Shown here one piece after another: positions 18,383 to 24,907 of a DNA stretch of 64,000 bases. The DNA comes from Insolitispirillum peregrinum (GTDB lineage Bacteria; Pseudomonadota; Alphaproteobacteria; Rhodospirillales; Rhodospirillaceae). The stretch lies in the NCBI RefSeq assembly GCF_042665255.1, contig NZ_JBHTCD010000027.1. One strand, written 5' to 3'. How positions within the stretch are numbered: the stretch's first letter is position 1; every line of letters starts with the position of its first letter. A model generated the notes under the pieces. That model did no database searches. It was given only the letters and a program-made list of their open reading frames with translations, and was not told where the DNA came from. The translations under genes were made by a program, and so were the position numbers.

Positions 18383-18520
18383 TGTACCCTATAATGGGTA
18401 CAGTGTCTTTTCGGTCCATACTGTACCCATTATAGGGTACACTAATTGATCAAACACTCTCTGTACCCATTATAGGGTACAGAGAAAATTCAACAACCTA
18501 TGTACCCAAAGACAGGTGCA
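18383..18520 (+). promoter_or_regulatory. Four-copy operator-like array upstream of the 18523 gene
   Basis: Three copies of a 20-bp interrupted palindrome with TGTACCC/GGGTACA arms occur at 18383-18402 (central TATAAT), 18422-18441 and 18462-18481 (central ATTATA). A fourth, decayed copy at 18501-18520 contains the ribosome binding site AGGTG of the downstream gene. Spacing is 39, 40 and 39 bp. The middle of each complete copy is itself -10-like, so bound protein would occlude promoter elements. Autoregulation by the downstream product is the simplest reading; a partition-like or iteron site is an alternative. Confidence 0.75.
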
Positions 18521-18522
18521 CC

Positions 18523-18846
18523 ATGGAATTCCGAAAGCACGGCGACCGAACCAAGCTGTACCGCTATCTGCCCGACGAGCGCCGCCGGTGCATGCTGGGG
18601 TCGATCCCCAACGACATCACCGATACAGCAGACGTTGATCCGGCCCTACTGGCCAAGCTGGAGCCGGTGGAGGTCAAGCAACTCCGTGCCTGGTTTACCG
18701 GTGCCCGGCCACGGGTCGCCAGGCAGACAGCCGCCAGCCTGAGCACGCTGGCGGCAAAGATGACCGCCCTTTACAACAGCCTACCACAAGAAGAGCAGCA
18801 AGCCCTGCGTCAGCGGTTAACGGCAGAGATGCAGGCGTGGCGTTAG
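18523..18846 (+). CDS. Small hypothetical protein behind an operator array
   Basis: The 107-residue product begins MEFRKHGDRTKLYRYLPDERR and has a C-terminal half dominated by predicted helices with regular leucines (VARQTAASLSTLAAKM onward). I do not recognise the family. ATG 18523 is well supported by AGGTG eight bases upstream. The gene is the only one facing the four phased palindromes, so a DNA-binding autoregulator is a reasonable but unproved guess. It is convergent with the antitoxin gene, overlapping it by four bases. Confidence 0.7.
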   Translation: MEFRKHGDRTKLYRYLPDERRRCMLGSIPNDITDTADVDPALLAKLEPVEVKQLRAWFTGARPRVARQTAASLSTLAAKMTALYNSLPQEEQQALRQRLTAEMQAWR

Positions 18847-19133
18847 GCCGTCAACGCCCGCAGGACAGCGTTTGGATCTTTTTCAATCACCTTCAGCAGA
18901 ACCCGCGCCGGACCTTCCGGGTGCCGATGCCCCTGTTCCCAGTTGCGGATGGTTGCGGCAGAAAAGCCGAACTGAGCGGCAAAAGCCTGCTGGCTAAGGC
19001 CTAAACGCTCCCGAATGGCCTTCACATCCACCTCAGCGGGGGTTTTGATGACCGTTTCCCGCACATCCACCGTTTCGCCCCGAGCGTAGGCAACAGCCTC
19101 ACGCATTCCGGCCAGAATCTTTGATCCAGACAT
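18843..19133 (-). CDS. higA: HigA-type antitoxin, XRE family helix-turn-helix
   Basis: ATG 19133 is preferred over GTG 19136 because GAGG lies six bases upstream; the product has 96 residues. An XRE helix-turn-helix is evident in LGLSQQAFAAQFGFSAATIRNWEQG (about 45-69), and the N-terminal half has the 'ETVIKTPAEVDVKAIRERLGL' style of HigA/NadS antitoxins. It lies 45 bp downstream of the toxin, the toxin-first order typical of higBA. It should neutralise the toxin and repress the pair through the palindromes at 19575-19627. Confidence 0.88.
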   Translation of the reverse strand: MSGSKILAGMREAVAYARGETVDVRETVIKTPAEVDVKAIRERLGLSQQAFAAQFGFSAATIRNWEQGHRHPEGPARVLLKVIEKDPNAVLRALTA

Positions 19134-19178
19134 CACTTACCTCGCTTTCGGACTGGAGACACAGGCATCTCAGAGGGA

Positions 19179-19541
19179 TTATCCTCCAAAGGCTGCCACA
19201 TATTCATGAACAAGACTGCGGAGTTCTTTCTTCTCGTCTTCTGACAGGTCGATTTTCTCGCCTTTGGCATAAATCGCCAGCAAGGCCAGTGGTATTTTTG
19301 GGTTGTGAAAATAATAGATGACCCGTGCGCCACCTCTTTTTCCTTTACCTTTTTTCTCAAGGCCTACCCGGAGTTTCCTGATCCCGCCGGTTCCGGGAAT
19401 GCGGTCGCCAGCCTCCGGATTCAGCGCGAGGAAAGATCGCAGGTCATCAAGCTCTTCTCTCGTAAACAGCTTGTCGGCGTCGCTGGCAAAGGCTGGAAAC
19501 TCCAGGATGCTGACCGCTGAATCTGTACTGAAGAGAGGCAT
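19179..19541 (-). CDS. higB: RelE/HigB-type toxin
   Basis: I start at ATG 19541 (MPLFSTDSAVSILEFPAF), giving 120 residues; in-frame Mets at 19586 and 19619 fall inside the palindromic operators. Typical features are EELDDLRSFLALNPEAGDRIPGT, a lysine/glycine-rich segment, GGARVIYYFHNP and IYAKGEKIDLSEDEKKELR. This is the RelE-superfamily mRNA-interferase pattern seen in HigB-2-like toxins. It is the first gene of the toxin-antitoxin operon. Confidence 0.87.
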   Translation of the reverse strand: MPLFSTDSAVSILEFPAFASDADKLFTREELDDLRSFLALNPEAGDRIPGTGGIRKLRVGLEKKGKGKRGGARVIYYFHNPKIPLALLAIYAKGEKIDLSEDEKKELRSLVHEYVAAFGG

Positions 19542-19574
19542 AAGCTGATATCCGCAGAGAGGGCTGATGTGGAG

Positions 19575-19627
19575 AATATACGTCATTGACGTATATTTAG
19601 CAAGGTTAAAATACGTCAATGACGTAT
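19575..19627. promoter_or_regulatory. Two palindromic operators of the toxin-antitoxin operon
   Basis: Positions 19575-19597 form a perfect 23-bp palindrome with 11-bp arms (AATATACGTCA) around one base. Positions 19611-19627 form a 17-bp palindrome with 8-bp arms ATACGTCA. The shared core is ATACGTCA-N-TGACGTAT, and the centres lie 33 bp apart, about three helical turns. The position just upstream of the toxin start fits conditional autorepression by the toxin-antitoxin complex. The rest of 19628-19764 shows nothing clear. Confidence 0.8.
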
Positions 19628-19764
19628 ATTAGCATGAATGCTCTTCCACATTATCGCTAGTCGAGGGGTATTTACCGGGTCCAATGAACGCATGCGTTGG
19701 CCCGAAATTCCTTGCCTGTTGTCGGAAGACCAATTCCTGAAGATTGCAGGAGATGCATCCTGGA

Positions 19765-20331
19765 TCAGCGGTGCCCTCCTGCGAGCCTTAAAGAATGCGG
19801 CATAGGCGGGGCGGGAAAAGAACCATCGGCACCCATAAAGTCTTCCATTCCAAAGACCTCCAGAATCCTCATTTCATCATGGCAGCAATAAAAAGGGGAT
19901 TCTGGTTCTGGGCTACGCTTCTCATATTCAAACTTCGTAAGCATGAACGATAATGCACTAACAGCCTCACTGTACGTCTTCGAAAGACGGAACGCATCTT
20001 CTGAACCCTGAACAGTACACGGCTCATATTTGAGGCGTATACGTGTCCAGTAATCAAAACGCTGGAACAACAATGGGACCGTCGGTGCGTTTACGAAAAC
20101 CTTCAGGCAGGCAATGACCGATACGAACTGTTTGCCTTCAGTTCCTGGCATAGGTCGTATGTGACCATACCAATAACCACGATGTTGTTCGTCGGCGAAC
20201 GCCAATGTGAGCAATTCAGGGCCACCTGAGGGGCCTCGACTGATTTCGAACACACGAGGAATGCAAAGCAGGCCGACATTGCAAGCAGGATTTTCGCAAA
20301 TTGCCGCCTCTATTTCATCAGAGAAAGCCAT
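19765..20331 (-). CDS. Hypothetical protein, last gene of the 11-gene operon
   Basis: The 188-residue protein has no family I recognise. It has a mixed alpha/beta look, with CNVGLLCIPRVFEISRG, YWYGHIRPMPG and a C-terminal FYCCHDEMRILEVFGMEDFMG. There is no signal peptide or membrane segment. Its ATG follows the stop of the upstream gene directly (TAGATG), so it is translated from the same message. Base composition is AT-richer than the replication genes at the operon head. Confidence 0.65.
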   Translation of the reverse strand: MAFSDEIEAAICENPACNVGLLCIPRVFEISRGPSGGPELLTLAFADEQHRGYWYGHIRPMPGTEGKQFVSVIACLKVFVNAPTVPLLFQRFDYWTRIRLKYEPCTVQGSEDAFRLSKTYSEAVSALSFMLTKFEYEKRSPEPESPFYCCHDEMRILEVFGMEDFMGADGSFPAPPMPHSLRLAGGHR

Positions 20332-20568
20332 CTATCTTCCTCCCATATCCTTCACACAGCAGGCCATTTCCCTGATATCCCTATCTATCAGGTGCCGGGT
20401 GTATGCGGACGAAGAATAATATCTATCTGTTGACACATTTATACTAAATGGGCTGCACCACTCTATGATATCCGAGACGGCAGACTTGGCGCTGTCTAGA
20501 GAAATAGTGATGTCGAGCGTAATACTAGGAGCTATGTCATCCAGAAGGATATTATGAATTTCGTGCAT
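20332..20568 (-). CDS. Hypothetical small protein
   Basis: The 78-residue product contains ITLDITISLDSAKSAVSDIIEWC and SSAYTRHLIDRDIREMACCV. It abuts both neighbours with no spacing (TAGATG at each junction). The SAYTRHLIDRDI segment loosely resembles SDYAASLIGRKI in the preceding gene product, which hints at a duplicated or split ancestral gene. Function unknown. Local AT content is high. Confidence 0.6.
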   Translation of the reverse strand: MHEIHNILLDDIAPSITLDITISLDSAKSAVSDIIEWCSPFSINVSTDRYYSSSAYTRHLIDRDIREMACCVKDMGGR

Positions 20569-20796
20569 CTATCCTATTGTTATACACAATTTAATGGTCA
20601 TTGAATTGTGATGCGCGGCCTTTATATCGATACATATTTTTCTGCCAATAAGAGAGGCTGCATAATCCGAGTCGCTCTGCCAAACATAGAGAGATTTTGG
20701 AAGGAGAGCGTGCACTTCATCGACAGGGGGCATAATTGAAACATACTCAGAAAGCGCTACCTCCAACATTTCTATAAGCGTGGGATTCATCGTCAT
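20569..20796 (-). CDS. Hypothetical small protein
   Basis: The 75-residue product reads NPTLIEMLEVALSEYVSIMPP at the start and SDYAASLIGRKICIDIKA near the end. The start overlaps the stop of the upstream gene (ATGA), and its stop touches the next start. It has no recognisable domain and no membrane segment. It forms a small AT-rich cassette with the two genes that follow. Confidence 0.6.
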   Translation of the reverse strand: MTMNPTLIEMLEVALSEYVSIMPPVDEVHALLPKSLYVWQSDSDYAASLIGRKICIDIKAAHHNSMTIKLCITIG

Positions 20797-21317
20797 GGCT
20801 GTTCTCCGGTTTTTTGTGTGTCCAGCGTCCAGTCACCGTTGAGCCTGATGGTGACAACGGTTTCCGGCTTGATGGTTTCCATCGGCAGCCCGATGGTTCC
20901 CCTGGCGTCGGCAATGGAGCCAAGGCAATGCAGCCCGTTCCTGTCCACGAACGCATTTTCATTCATGGCGAGGGCCACGTTCTGGCTCGAATCGAATGGC
21001 TGAACTCTGGTGACGCAGATCTCTTGCCGCATTGCATCCGGTCTGGTCGGAAAGGCAGTGGCAGAGACAAGACTGTGAAACGGGAGCCTGACAAAGTTGT
21101 TCGGGGAACTGACGGTATTGAGCGTCCGCAAGGTCACCTGATTACCCTTAGCCGTCTCGATAACGGCAAAGACCTGAGAGGATGCCGGGATCAGGGTACG
21201 CCAGCGATCCAGATCACTCTCTCGCCAGGCAAGGGCAATCGGCCCGAGCAGGATCACGCCGACCATGGCCGCCACGCCTGACCGCCGCAGCCCCTTCGCA
21301 ACAGGCTGTCTCATCAT
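20793..21317 (-). CDS. Hypothetical membrane-anchored or exported protein
   Basis: I start at ATG 21317, which overlaps the previous stop (ATGA) and has GGGGAG upstream; ATG 21332 is an alternative. The product (174 residues) has one hydrophobic N-terminal segment, GVAAMVGVILLGPIALAW, after a basic start, consistent with a signal anchor. The rest is predicted extracytoplasmic, with two cysteines that could pair. I do not recognise the family. Confidence 0.65.
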   Translation of the reverse strand: MMRQPVAKGLRRSGVAAMVGVILLGPIALAWRESDLDRWRTLIPASSQVFAVIETAKGNQVTLRTLNTVSSPNNFVRLPFHSLVSATAFPTRPDAMRQEICVTRVQPFDSSQNVALAMNENAFVDRNGLHCLGSIADARGTIGLPMETIKPETVVTIRLNGDWTLDTQKTGEQP

Positions 21318-22012
21318 GGTTTCTCTCCCCAAATCCTCTTCACAGCCTGCGAGACGCCTTCACCGTCCTGCATGGCTTCAATGATGTCTTCGAGCGATGG
21401 CGCGGCAGGCTCGGCCTGCTCGCCCCAGGCCGCTTTGAAGGCTTCCACCGATACAGCCCCGGACAGCCACCGCTCACGCTCAGGGTCGGCAATCCGCAGG
21501 CGTGGCCCGTCCTTCAGGCCATCGGGCAGGCACAGGGCTTGCCCGATGGTGATCAGGGCGCAAGTGCGCCCGTCGTGGACGGCATGCAAGGATGGGCCAC
21601 GGGTCTTCGACGCATGCACCAGGGCAACCGACGCTCCGGCCTGAAAGTACAGGCTGAAAGCCGCTGCAAGATCGCAGGGGCGGCTGTGATGAGGACGCCA
21701 GACATGGACGATATCCCCACGCGGCTGCATGTCCGGCAGTCCGAGAGCGACCAGAAGCTGATCCACCTTGGCCGTAGAGAGTGCGGCGTGCCCCGACAGC
21801 CAGCGGCTGAGGTTGCTTGCGTCAACGTCAAAGCCAGATTGACGGGCCTGACGGACAAATGGCCGGATGCCGCCGAACAGGCCGCACGCAGCCCGCAAGG
21901 CATGCCGCCTTGCTCCTGCGATGTCCGCATCCAGCAGGGTGCCACGAGACAGCGCAAGGCGCACCAGCTCGATGAGCTGGGCCTTGCTGAGGGAGGTGAG
22001 GTCAAGCATCAA
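21314..22012 (-). CDS. Hypothetical protein with helix-turn-helix-like segment
   Basis: The 232-residue protein starts with a helical region (LTSLSKAQLIELVRLALSRG). NLSRWLSGHAALSTAKVDQLLVALGL (about 68-92) then reads like a Cro/XRE-type helix-turn-helix with its usual recognition helix and downstream helix. The C-terminal half is unassigned. It overlaps the DUF2786 gene by 11 bases and the next gene by 4. A DNA-binding or regulatory role is inference from the helix-turn-helix resemblance. Confidence 0.6.
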   Translation of the reverse strand: MMLDLTSLSKAQLIELVRLALSRGTLLDADIAGARRHALRAACGLFGGIRPFVRQARQSGFDVDASNLSRWLSGHAALSTAKVDQLLVALGLPDMQPRGDIVHVWRPHHSRPCDLAAAFSLYFQAGASVALVHASKTRGPSLHAVHDGRTCALITIGQALCLPDGLKDGPRLRIADPERERWLSGAVSVEAFKAAWGEQAEPAAPSLEDIIEAMQDGEGVSQAVKRIWGEKP

Positions 22013-22445
22013 ACCTCCCGATCATTTCAGGCCGCGCATTTGCAGCGACCGCCTGATCCAGACGCACGTTCGCGCCTGCGGCATAGCCAGCGTCAAACGC
22101 CCGATGGTCATCCGGCTTGATAGTGTCCGTGCGGGTTGAATTCGCACGGCGATAGCCATAGCCCCTCGGCTCATATTCTCCACTGGCGAAGAGGGTTTTG
22201 CAGCCAAAGGCCCGTGCGACGAGATCGACAAGATCGCTCTCCCAGCGGTTCGGGCGGTCGGCGACCGATGCTTTGCCCTTTGCTTCAGTGATGTCGGCCA
22301 GGCGAATGGCCGTGTCGGAAATTGAATGCTTTTCCATCAGCTCTTTGGCCTTGGAAAGCGCCGCCGCTGCTTCGGCCTCGTTCGGGGAGGCCGACAGCGC
22401 CAGCAGCTTTTTGATTTTGGCAACCATGCGATCAGTGTCGGACAT
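22002..22445 (-). CDS. DUF2786 domain protein
   Basis: From ATG 22445 (GGGAGG just upstream) the protein has 147 residues. RMVAKIKKLLALSASPNEAEAAAALSKAKELMEKHSI (about 6-42) is a clear DUF2786 domain, which is common in phage and plasmid proteins of uncertain function. The C-terminal part contains FGCKTLFASGEYEPRGYGYRR and a DHRAFDAGYAAGANV segment, consistent with longer DUF2786 proteins. It overlaps both neighbours. Confidence 0.8.
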   Translation of the reverse strand: MSDTDRMVAKIKKLLALSASPNEAEAAAALSKAKELMEKHSISDTAIRLADITEAKGKASVADRPNRWESDLVDLVARAFGCKTLFASGEYEPRGYGYRRANSTRTDTIKPDDHRAFDAGYAAGANVRLDQAVAANARPEMIGRFDA

Positions 22446-22866
22446 CATCGCCTCCCACCATCCGGTCGAAGGCCGCATTGCGCGCATCCACCACGGCCCA
22501 CTCCTGCTCTCTCAGCCTTTGCCATTCTGCGAACAGGCGTTCTTCCTTGCTCATAGCCCTTTTCCATGTCTGCGGGTTGACGTTAGGTTTTCTCAACAGC
22601 GCCTCGACCAGCTCGGAAGCGCGGCTGCACGCGAGCCAGGCACGATCCACCCGGCCACGCAGCACCGCCGCCCGCACATCGAGCAAATCCCATTCGGTGA
22701 TCGGTCGGACGATCTGCTTGCGCTCCAGCTCGACCAGCTCTTCTTTCGACAAATCCTGAACCGTGATCATGATCATCGCTCCTCGGGCACTTTCCGGGGT
22801 GATGTCAAAGACATCACCCGCTGCCGCAGCTATCGGTGGGGAGAGGCGGTCAATAGTCATAATCAT
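22432..22866 (-). CDS. Hypothetical protein with duplicated N-terminal segment
   Basis: The start is uncertain. ATG 22866 overlaps the previous gene's stop and includes the conserved SPP....AAGDV.DITPE peptide. ATG 22776 has a far better ribosome binding site (GAGGAG) and would give 114 residues. From 22866 the product has 144 residues, largely helical and charged (LSKEELVELERKQIVRP, then RMVGGDDVRH at the end). The first 64 bases match a segment inside the 23254-23550 gene at 89 percent identity. Function unknown. Confidence 0.6.
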   Translation of the reverse strand: MIMTIDRLSPPIAAAAGDVFDITPESARGAMIMITVQDLSKEELVELERKQIVRPITEWDLLDVRAAVLRGRVDRAWLACSRASELVEALLRKPNVNPQTWKRAMSKEERLFAEWQRLREQEWAVVDARNAAFDRMVGGDDVRH

Positions 22867-23257
22867 CGTCCTCAGCCTCAGCCTCCTCCTCCCGATCACC
22901 GACGTAGGCCACGCTGTCCCTGGTTACGTCGTGGTCAAAGAACGAGCGGCCATCCTCCATGAGGATCGTCACGGCTTCGGCCTCGTCGGCCGGGGTGTCG
23001 AAGTCCCAGATGTAAGCCCCGGGATCGTCAGCCGATCCGCAGTCGGCACCGTGCGGCATCCCGAGGCCGCAGCCGCACTCCCAGCACACGACCAGAGCGG
23101 TCGTCTCAACGACGACGGCATCGCTGGCCCAGGCCACATCAATGCCGCGCCTGGCCACAGCGTCCTGCATGGCAGCAACAGAGTGGATGCCCTTGGCAAC
23201 CCAGCCGTACTCTTCTTCACCAGTGATGATCTGCTGGAGTTCGTTGATGGTGTTCAT
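22850..23257 (-). CDS. Hypothetical acidic protein
   Basis: The 135-residue protein starts MNTINELQQIITGEEEYGW and ends in an acidic run (EEEAEAEDDDYDY). It contains a CWECGCGLGMPHGADCG cluster of four cysteines plus a histidine that could hold a metal. ATG 23257 has AAGGAG nine bases upstream and overlaps the preceding stop (ATGA). I do not recognise a family; small acidic proteins of this type are common on plasmids. Confidence 0.65.
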   Translation of the reverse strand: MNTINELQQIITGEEEYGWVAKGIHSVAAMQDAVARRGIDVAWASDAVVVETTALVVCWECGCGLGMPHGADCGSADDPGAYIWDFDTPADEAEAVTILMEDGRSFFDHDVTRDSVAYVGDREEEAEAEDDDYDY

Positions 23258-23550
23258 GATCGTCGCTCCTTACGGTCCTTACGGGCATTTTCCGGGGTGA
23301 TGTCCTCGACATCACCCGCTGCCGTAGGCATCGGTGGGGAGGGGCGGTCAATGGGCAGGGGCCGGGCGGGGTAGCTCCCGAAAATCGCCAGATTTTTGGG
23401 GCATCCCGGCCCCTGACGGCGCTTGCGCCGCTTGCCATTGACGGCACCGGGGCGAAGCCCCTTTCTGTCCGCGAATGCGGGCAGAGCTTTCCCTGACCAT
23501 TTCCAGTGGCGACATGCGGTTCTGCGTTGCAGGGAGATTGCACGATCCAT
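23254..23550 (-). CDS. Hypothetical small basic protein downstream of rep
   Basis: The 98-residue product starts at ATG 23550, six bases after GGGAGGG, one of the best ribosome binding sites in the window; that site overlaps the end of the initiator gene. It is strongly basic (NGKRRKRRQG; ends ARKDRKERRS). Its C-terminal third contains DRPSPPMPTAAGDVEDITPE, matching the N-terminus encoded at 22866. The stop overlaps the next start. Function unknown; nucleic-acid binding is plausible from charge. Confidence 0.6.
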   Translation of the reverse strand: MDRAISLQRRTACRHWKWSGKALPAFADRKGLRPGAVNGKRRKRRQGPGCPKNLAIFGSYPARPLPIDRPSPPMPTAAGDVEDITPENARKDRKERRS

Positions 23551-23561
23551 TTTTGCCCTCC

Positions 23562-24323
23562 CTATGCGGCATGTCGGGTGATTGCAGGGTGATGCCCCCT
23601 GAAAACAACTCTGGCTCCGGGGCCGACAAGCTGCTGTGCTGCCCGGCTGAGTGGCCCGGCAAACCTCTGCTCGATCCAGTCGCAGTGCATGCGACTTGGG
23701 GCGGTAACGATCATCCGGTTGCCTGCCTGCGTGACCGAAGTCAGGGTTTCGACCCACAGGCGGATGGCCGTCTCGTCCATCTCCAACCCCAGAACATCCC
23801 GCAAGGCATCCTTCAGGTCCGCCTGCTCGGAGGCTGGCAACGGAGCCTCCGCCTCGCGTGCGGGCGCGTTAGGTTTGTTTATTTTTTTCTTCTCTAAGTT
23901 CGGTGGACAGTTTTGACCGCCTTCCGGGGACAGGTTTGTCCCCCTTTGCGGACAGTTCTGACCGCCTTTCTCCGGGCGAAGGGGGACAACCTTGTCCGCC
24001 TTCTCGCGAGCTTCGATTGCCCGCGTGATGGATGCTTCGGTGGGGGAGTAAACGGTGTTGTGCCTCACCCCGTTCCCGCGCTGGACATCGAACCAGCCGC
24101 GTTCCTCAAGCTCACGCACAGCGCGCTGGATGGTCTTCACGCTTTTGCCGGTCGCGTCGGCAATGGTTTGATAGGACGGCCACGCCTTCTCGGTGTGCCC
24201 GTTCATGTGGGTGGTGACGATGTAGAGGGCGATGGTCTTTGCGCAATCGCTCAGGCTGCCATCGCAGCTCAACGCTTGCAGCCATTGCAGCTTCACTTCG
24301 CGGAAGGGGCGACGATCACTCAT
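23562..24323 (-). CDS. Replication initiator-like protein: winged helix plus DnaA-N-like domain
   Basis: ATG 24323 (MSDRRPFREVKLQWLQ) has GGGAGG upstream and overlaps the stop of a leader ORF; the product has 253 residues. Residues 20-90 form a winged helix (SYQTIADATGKSVKTIQRAVRELEERGWF). Residues 105-145 are a low-complexity linker with repeated GGQNCP. Residues 180-245 (LWVETLTSVTQAGNRMIVTAPS, then CDWIEQRF and a GARVVF strand) resemble DnaA domain I, which contacts DnaB helicase. The layout parallels phage lambda O. Linker DNA carries iteron-like repeats. Initiator function is inference; a phage-type regulator is the alternative. Confidence 0.7.
   Translation of the reverse strand: MSDRRPFREVKLQWLQALSCDGSLSDCAKTIALYIVTTHMNGHTEKAWPSYQTIADATGKSVKTIQRAVRELEERGWFDVQRGNGVRHNTVYSPTEASITRAIEAREKADKVVPLRPEKGGQNCPQRGTNLSPEGGQNCPPNLEKKKINKPNAPAREAEAPLPASEQADLKDALRDVLGLEMDETAIRLWVETLTSVTQAGNRMIVTAPSRMHCDWIEQRFAGPLSRAAQQLVGPGARVVFRGHHPAITRHAA
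23869..24000. other. Candidate replication origin embedded in the initiator gene
   Basis: Four related 17-bp sites read GGACAGTTTTGACCGCC (23905), GGACAGGTTTGTCCCCC (23928), GGACAGTTCTGACCGCC (23950) and GGACAACCTTGTCCGCC (23984). The first three start 23 and 22 bp apart. Each is partly dyad-symmetric (GGACA...TGTCC). An AT-rich stretch of about 30 bp (23870-23900) abuts the array. Iterons beside an AT-rich unwinding tract inside the linker of an initiator gene is the lambda ori layout. The repeats might instead reflect a repetitive peptide linker. Confidence 0.5.
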
Positions 24324-24643
24324 GGCCGACCTCCCGTGATCAGGAGGGAAGCCCGTAATAGTTGAATTTCTTTTTTCTGCGGGAAAAGCAGCACCGAAAG
24401 GCCGGACGCAATTTTTTGCAGAAAAGGCCCTTCCGATTCGCATTTCATCCGGCAACGGATTGCCTGCCCGTATAAATGGATTGCCTGCCCGGATAAATTG
24501 CCAATCAGGGGCATAACCCCTGATGATACATAGAGAAATCCCCGTTTCAGGGTTTCGCGACCAGCACCGGAGTTGGTCGATGATAAGTAAACAGCCTCGC
24601 CCTGAGACTGTATTACAACGCGGTGTAATACAAAAATAGACAT
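24320..24643 (-). CDS. Leader ORF translationally coupled to the initiator gene
   Basis: ATG 24643 follows AAGGAGGG by six bases, a near-perfect ribosome binding site. The 107-residue frame ends in CCATGA, where TGA overlaps the initiator ATG. The product (MSIFVLHRVVIQSQGEAVYLSS...) resembles no family I know and has few features. It may be a real protein, or a leader whose translation opens the initiator start as in IncFII plasmids (tap-repA). The 8-bp inverted pair GTATTACA/TGTAATAC at 24610-24631 lies in its first codons. Confidence 0.5.
   Translation of the reverse strand: MSIFVLHRVVIQSQGEAVYLSSTNSGAGRETLKRGFLYVSSGVMPLIGNLSGQAIHLYGQAIRCRMKCESEGPFLQKIASGLSVLLFPQKKEIQLLRASLLITGGRP
24610..24631. 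promoter_or_regulatory. Inverted repeat at the start of the leader ORF
   Basis: GTATTACA (24610-24617) and TGTAATAC (24624-24631) form a perfect 8-bp dyad around ACGCGG, 12 bases after the leader ORF start codon. It could be an operator or an mRNA hairpin limiting leader translation. A second dyad, CAGGGG/CCCCTG near 24507-24523, lies further into the leader ORF. Confidence 0.45.
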
Positions 24644-24716
24644 GGCAGCCCTCCTTGCGGATGGTTGCGAGGTCAGAAAAAGGCAGCAGAAATCCGCTCG
24701 GAAAATTGTATTTCCG

Positions 24717-24804
24717 TTGACTTGAGCGTCAGTGGCCGGTACAAAGAACTTGCTTACGGTTCTTTTCGTACCGGCCGCTTTCTTTCGGGAGAGCGGCCTT
24801 TTTT
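24717..24804 (+). ncRNA. Candidate antisense RNA opposite the rep leader, with intrinsic terminator
   Basis: On the plus strand, opposite the rep transcript, TTGACT (24717-24722) and TACAAA (24740-24745) form a promoter-like pair with 17-bp spacing. About 27 bases downstream begins an intrinsic terminator: GGCCGCT (24773-24779), a 12-base loop, AGCGGCC (24792-24798) and six T residues (24799-24804). The expected RNA is about 50 nt and contains no ORF. A longer dyad (GGCCGGTAC/GTACCGGCC, 24733-24777) spans the promoter. Position and orientation fit a copy-number antisense RNA. Confidence 0.45.
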
Positions 24805-24907
24805 ATGCCCCGTAACTACTCCTGGGTAGGCTACACCCTATTGCACTGTGCTGAGTGGTGTGGTACCACAATGCTGGATTCGGGGAAAATCCTGCGCACC
24901 ACAGTGC

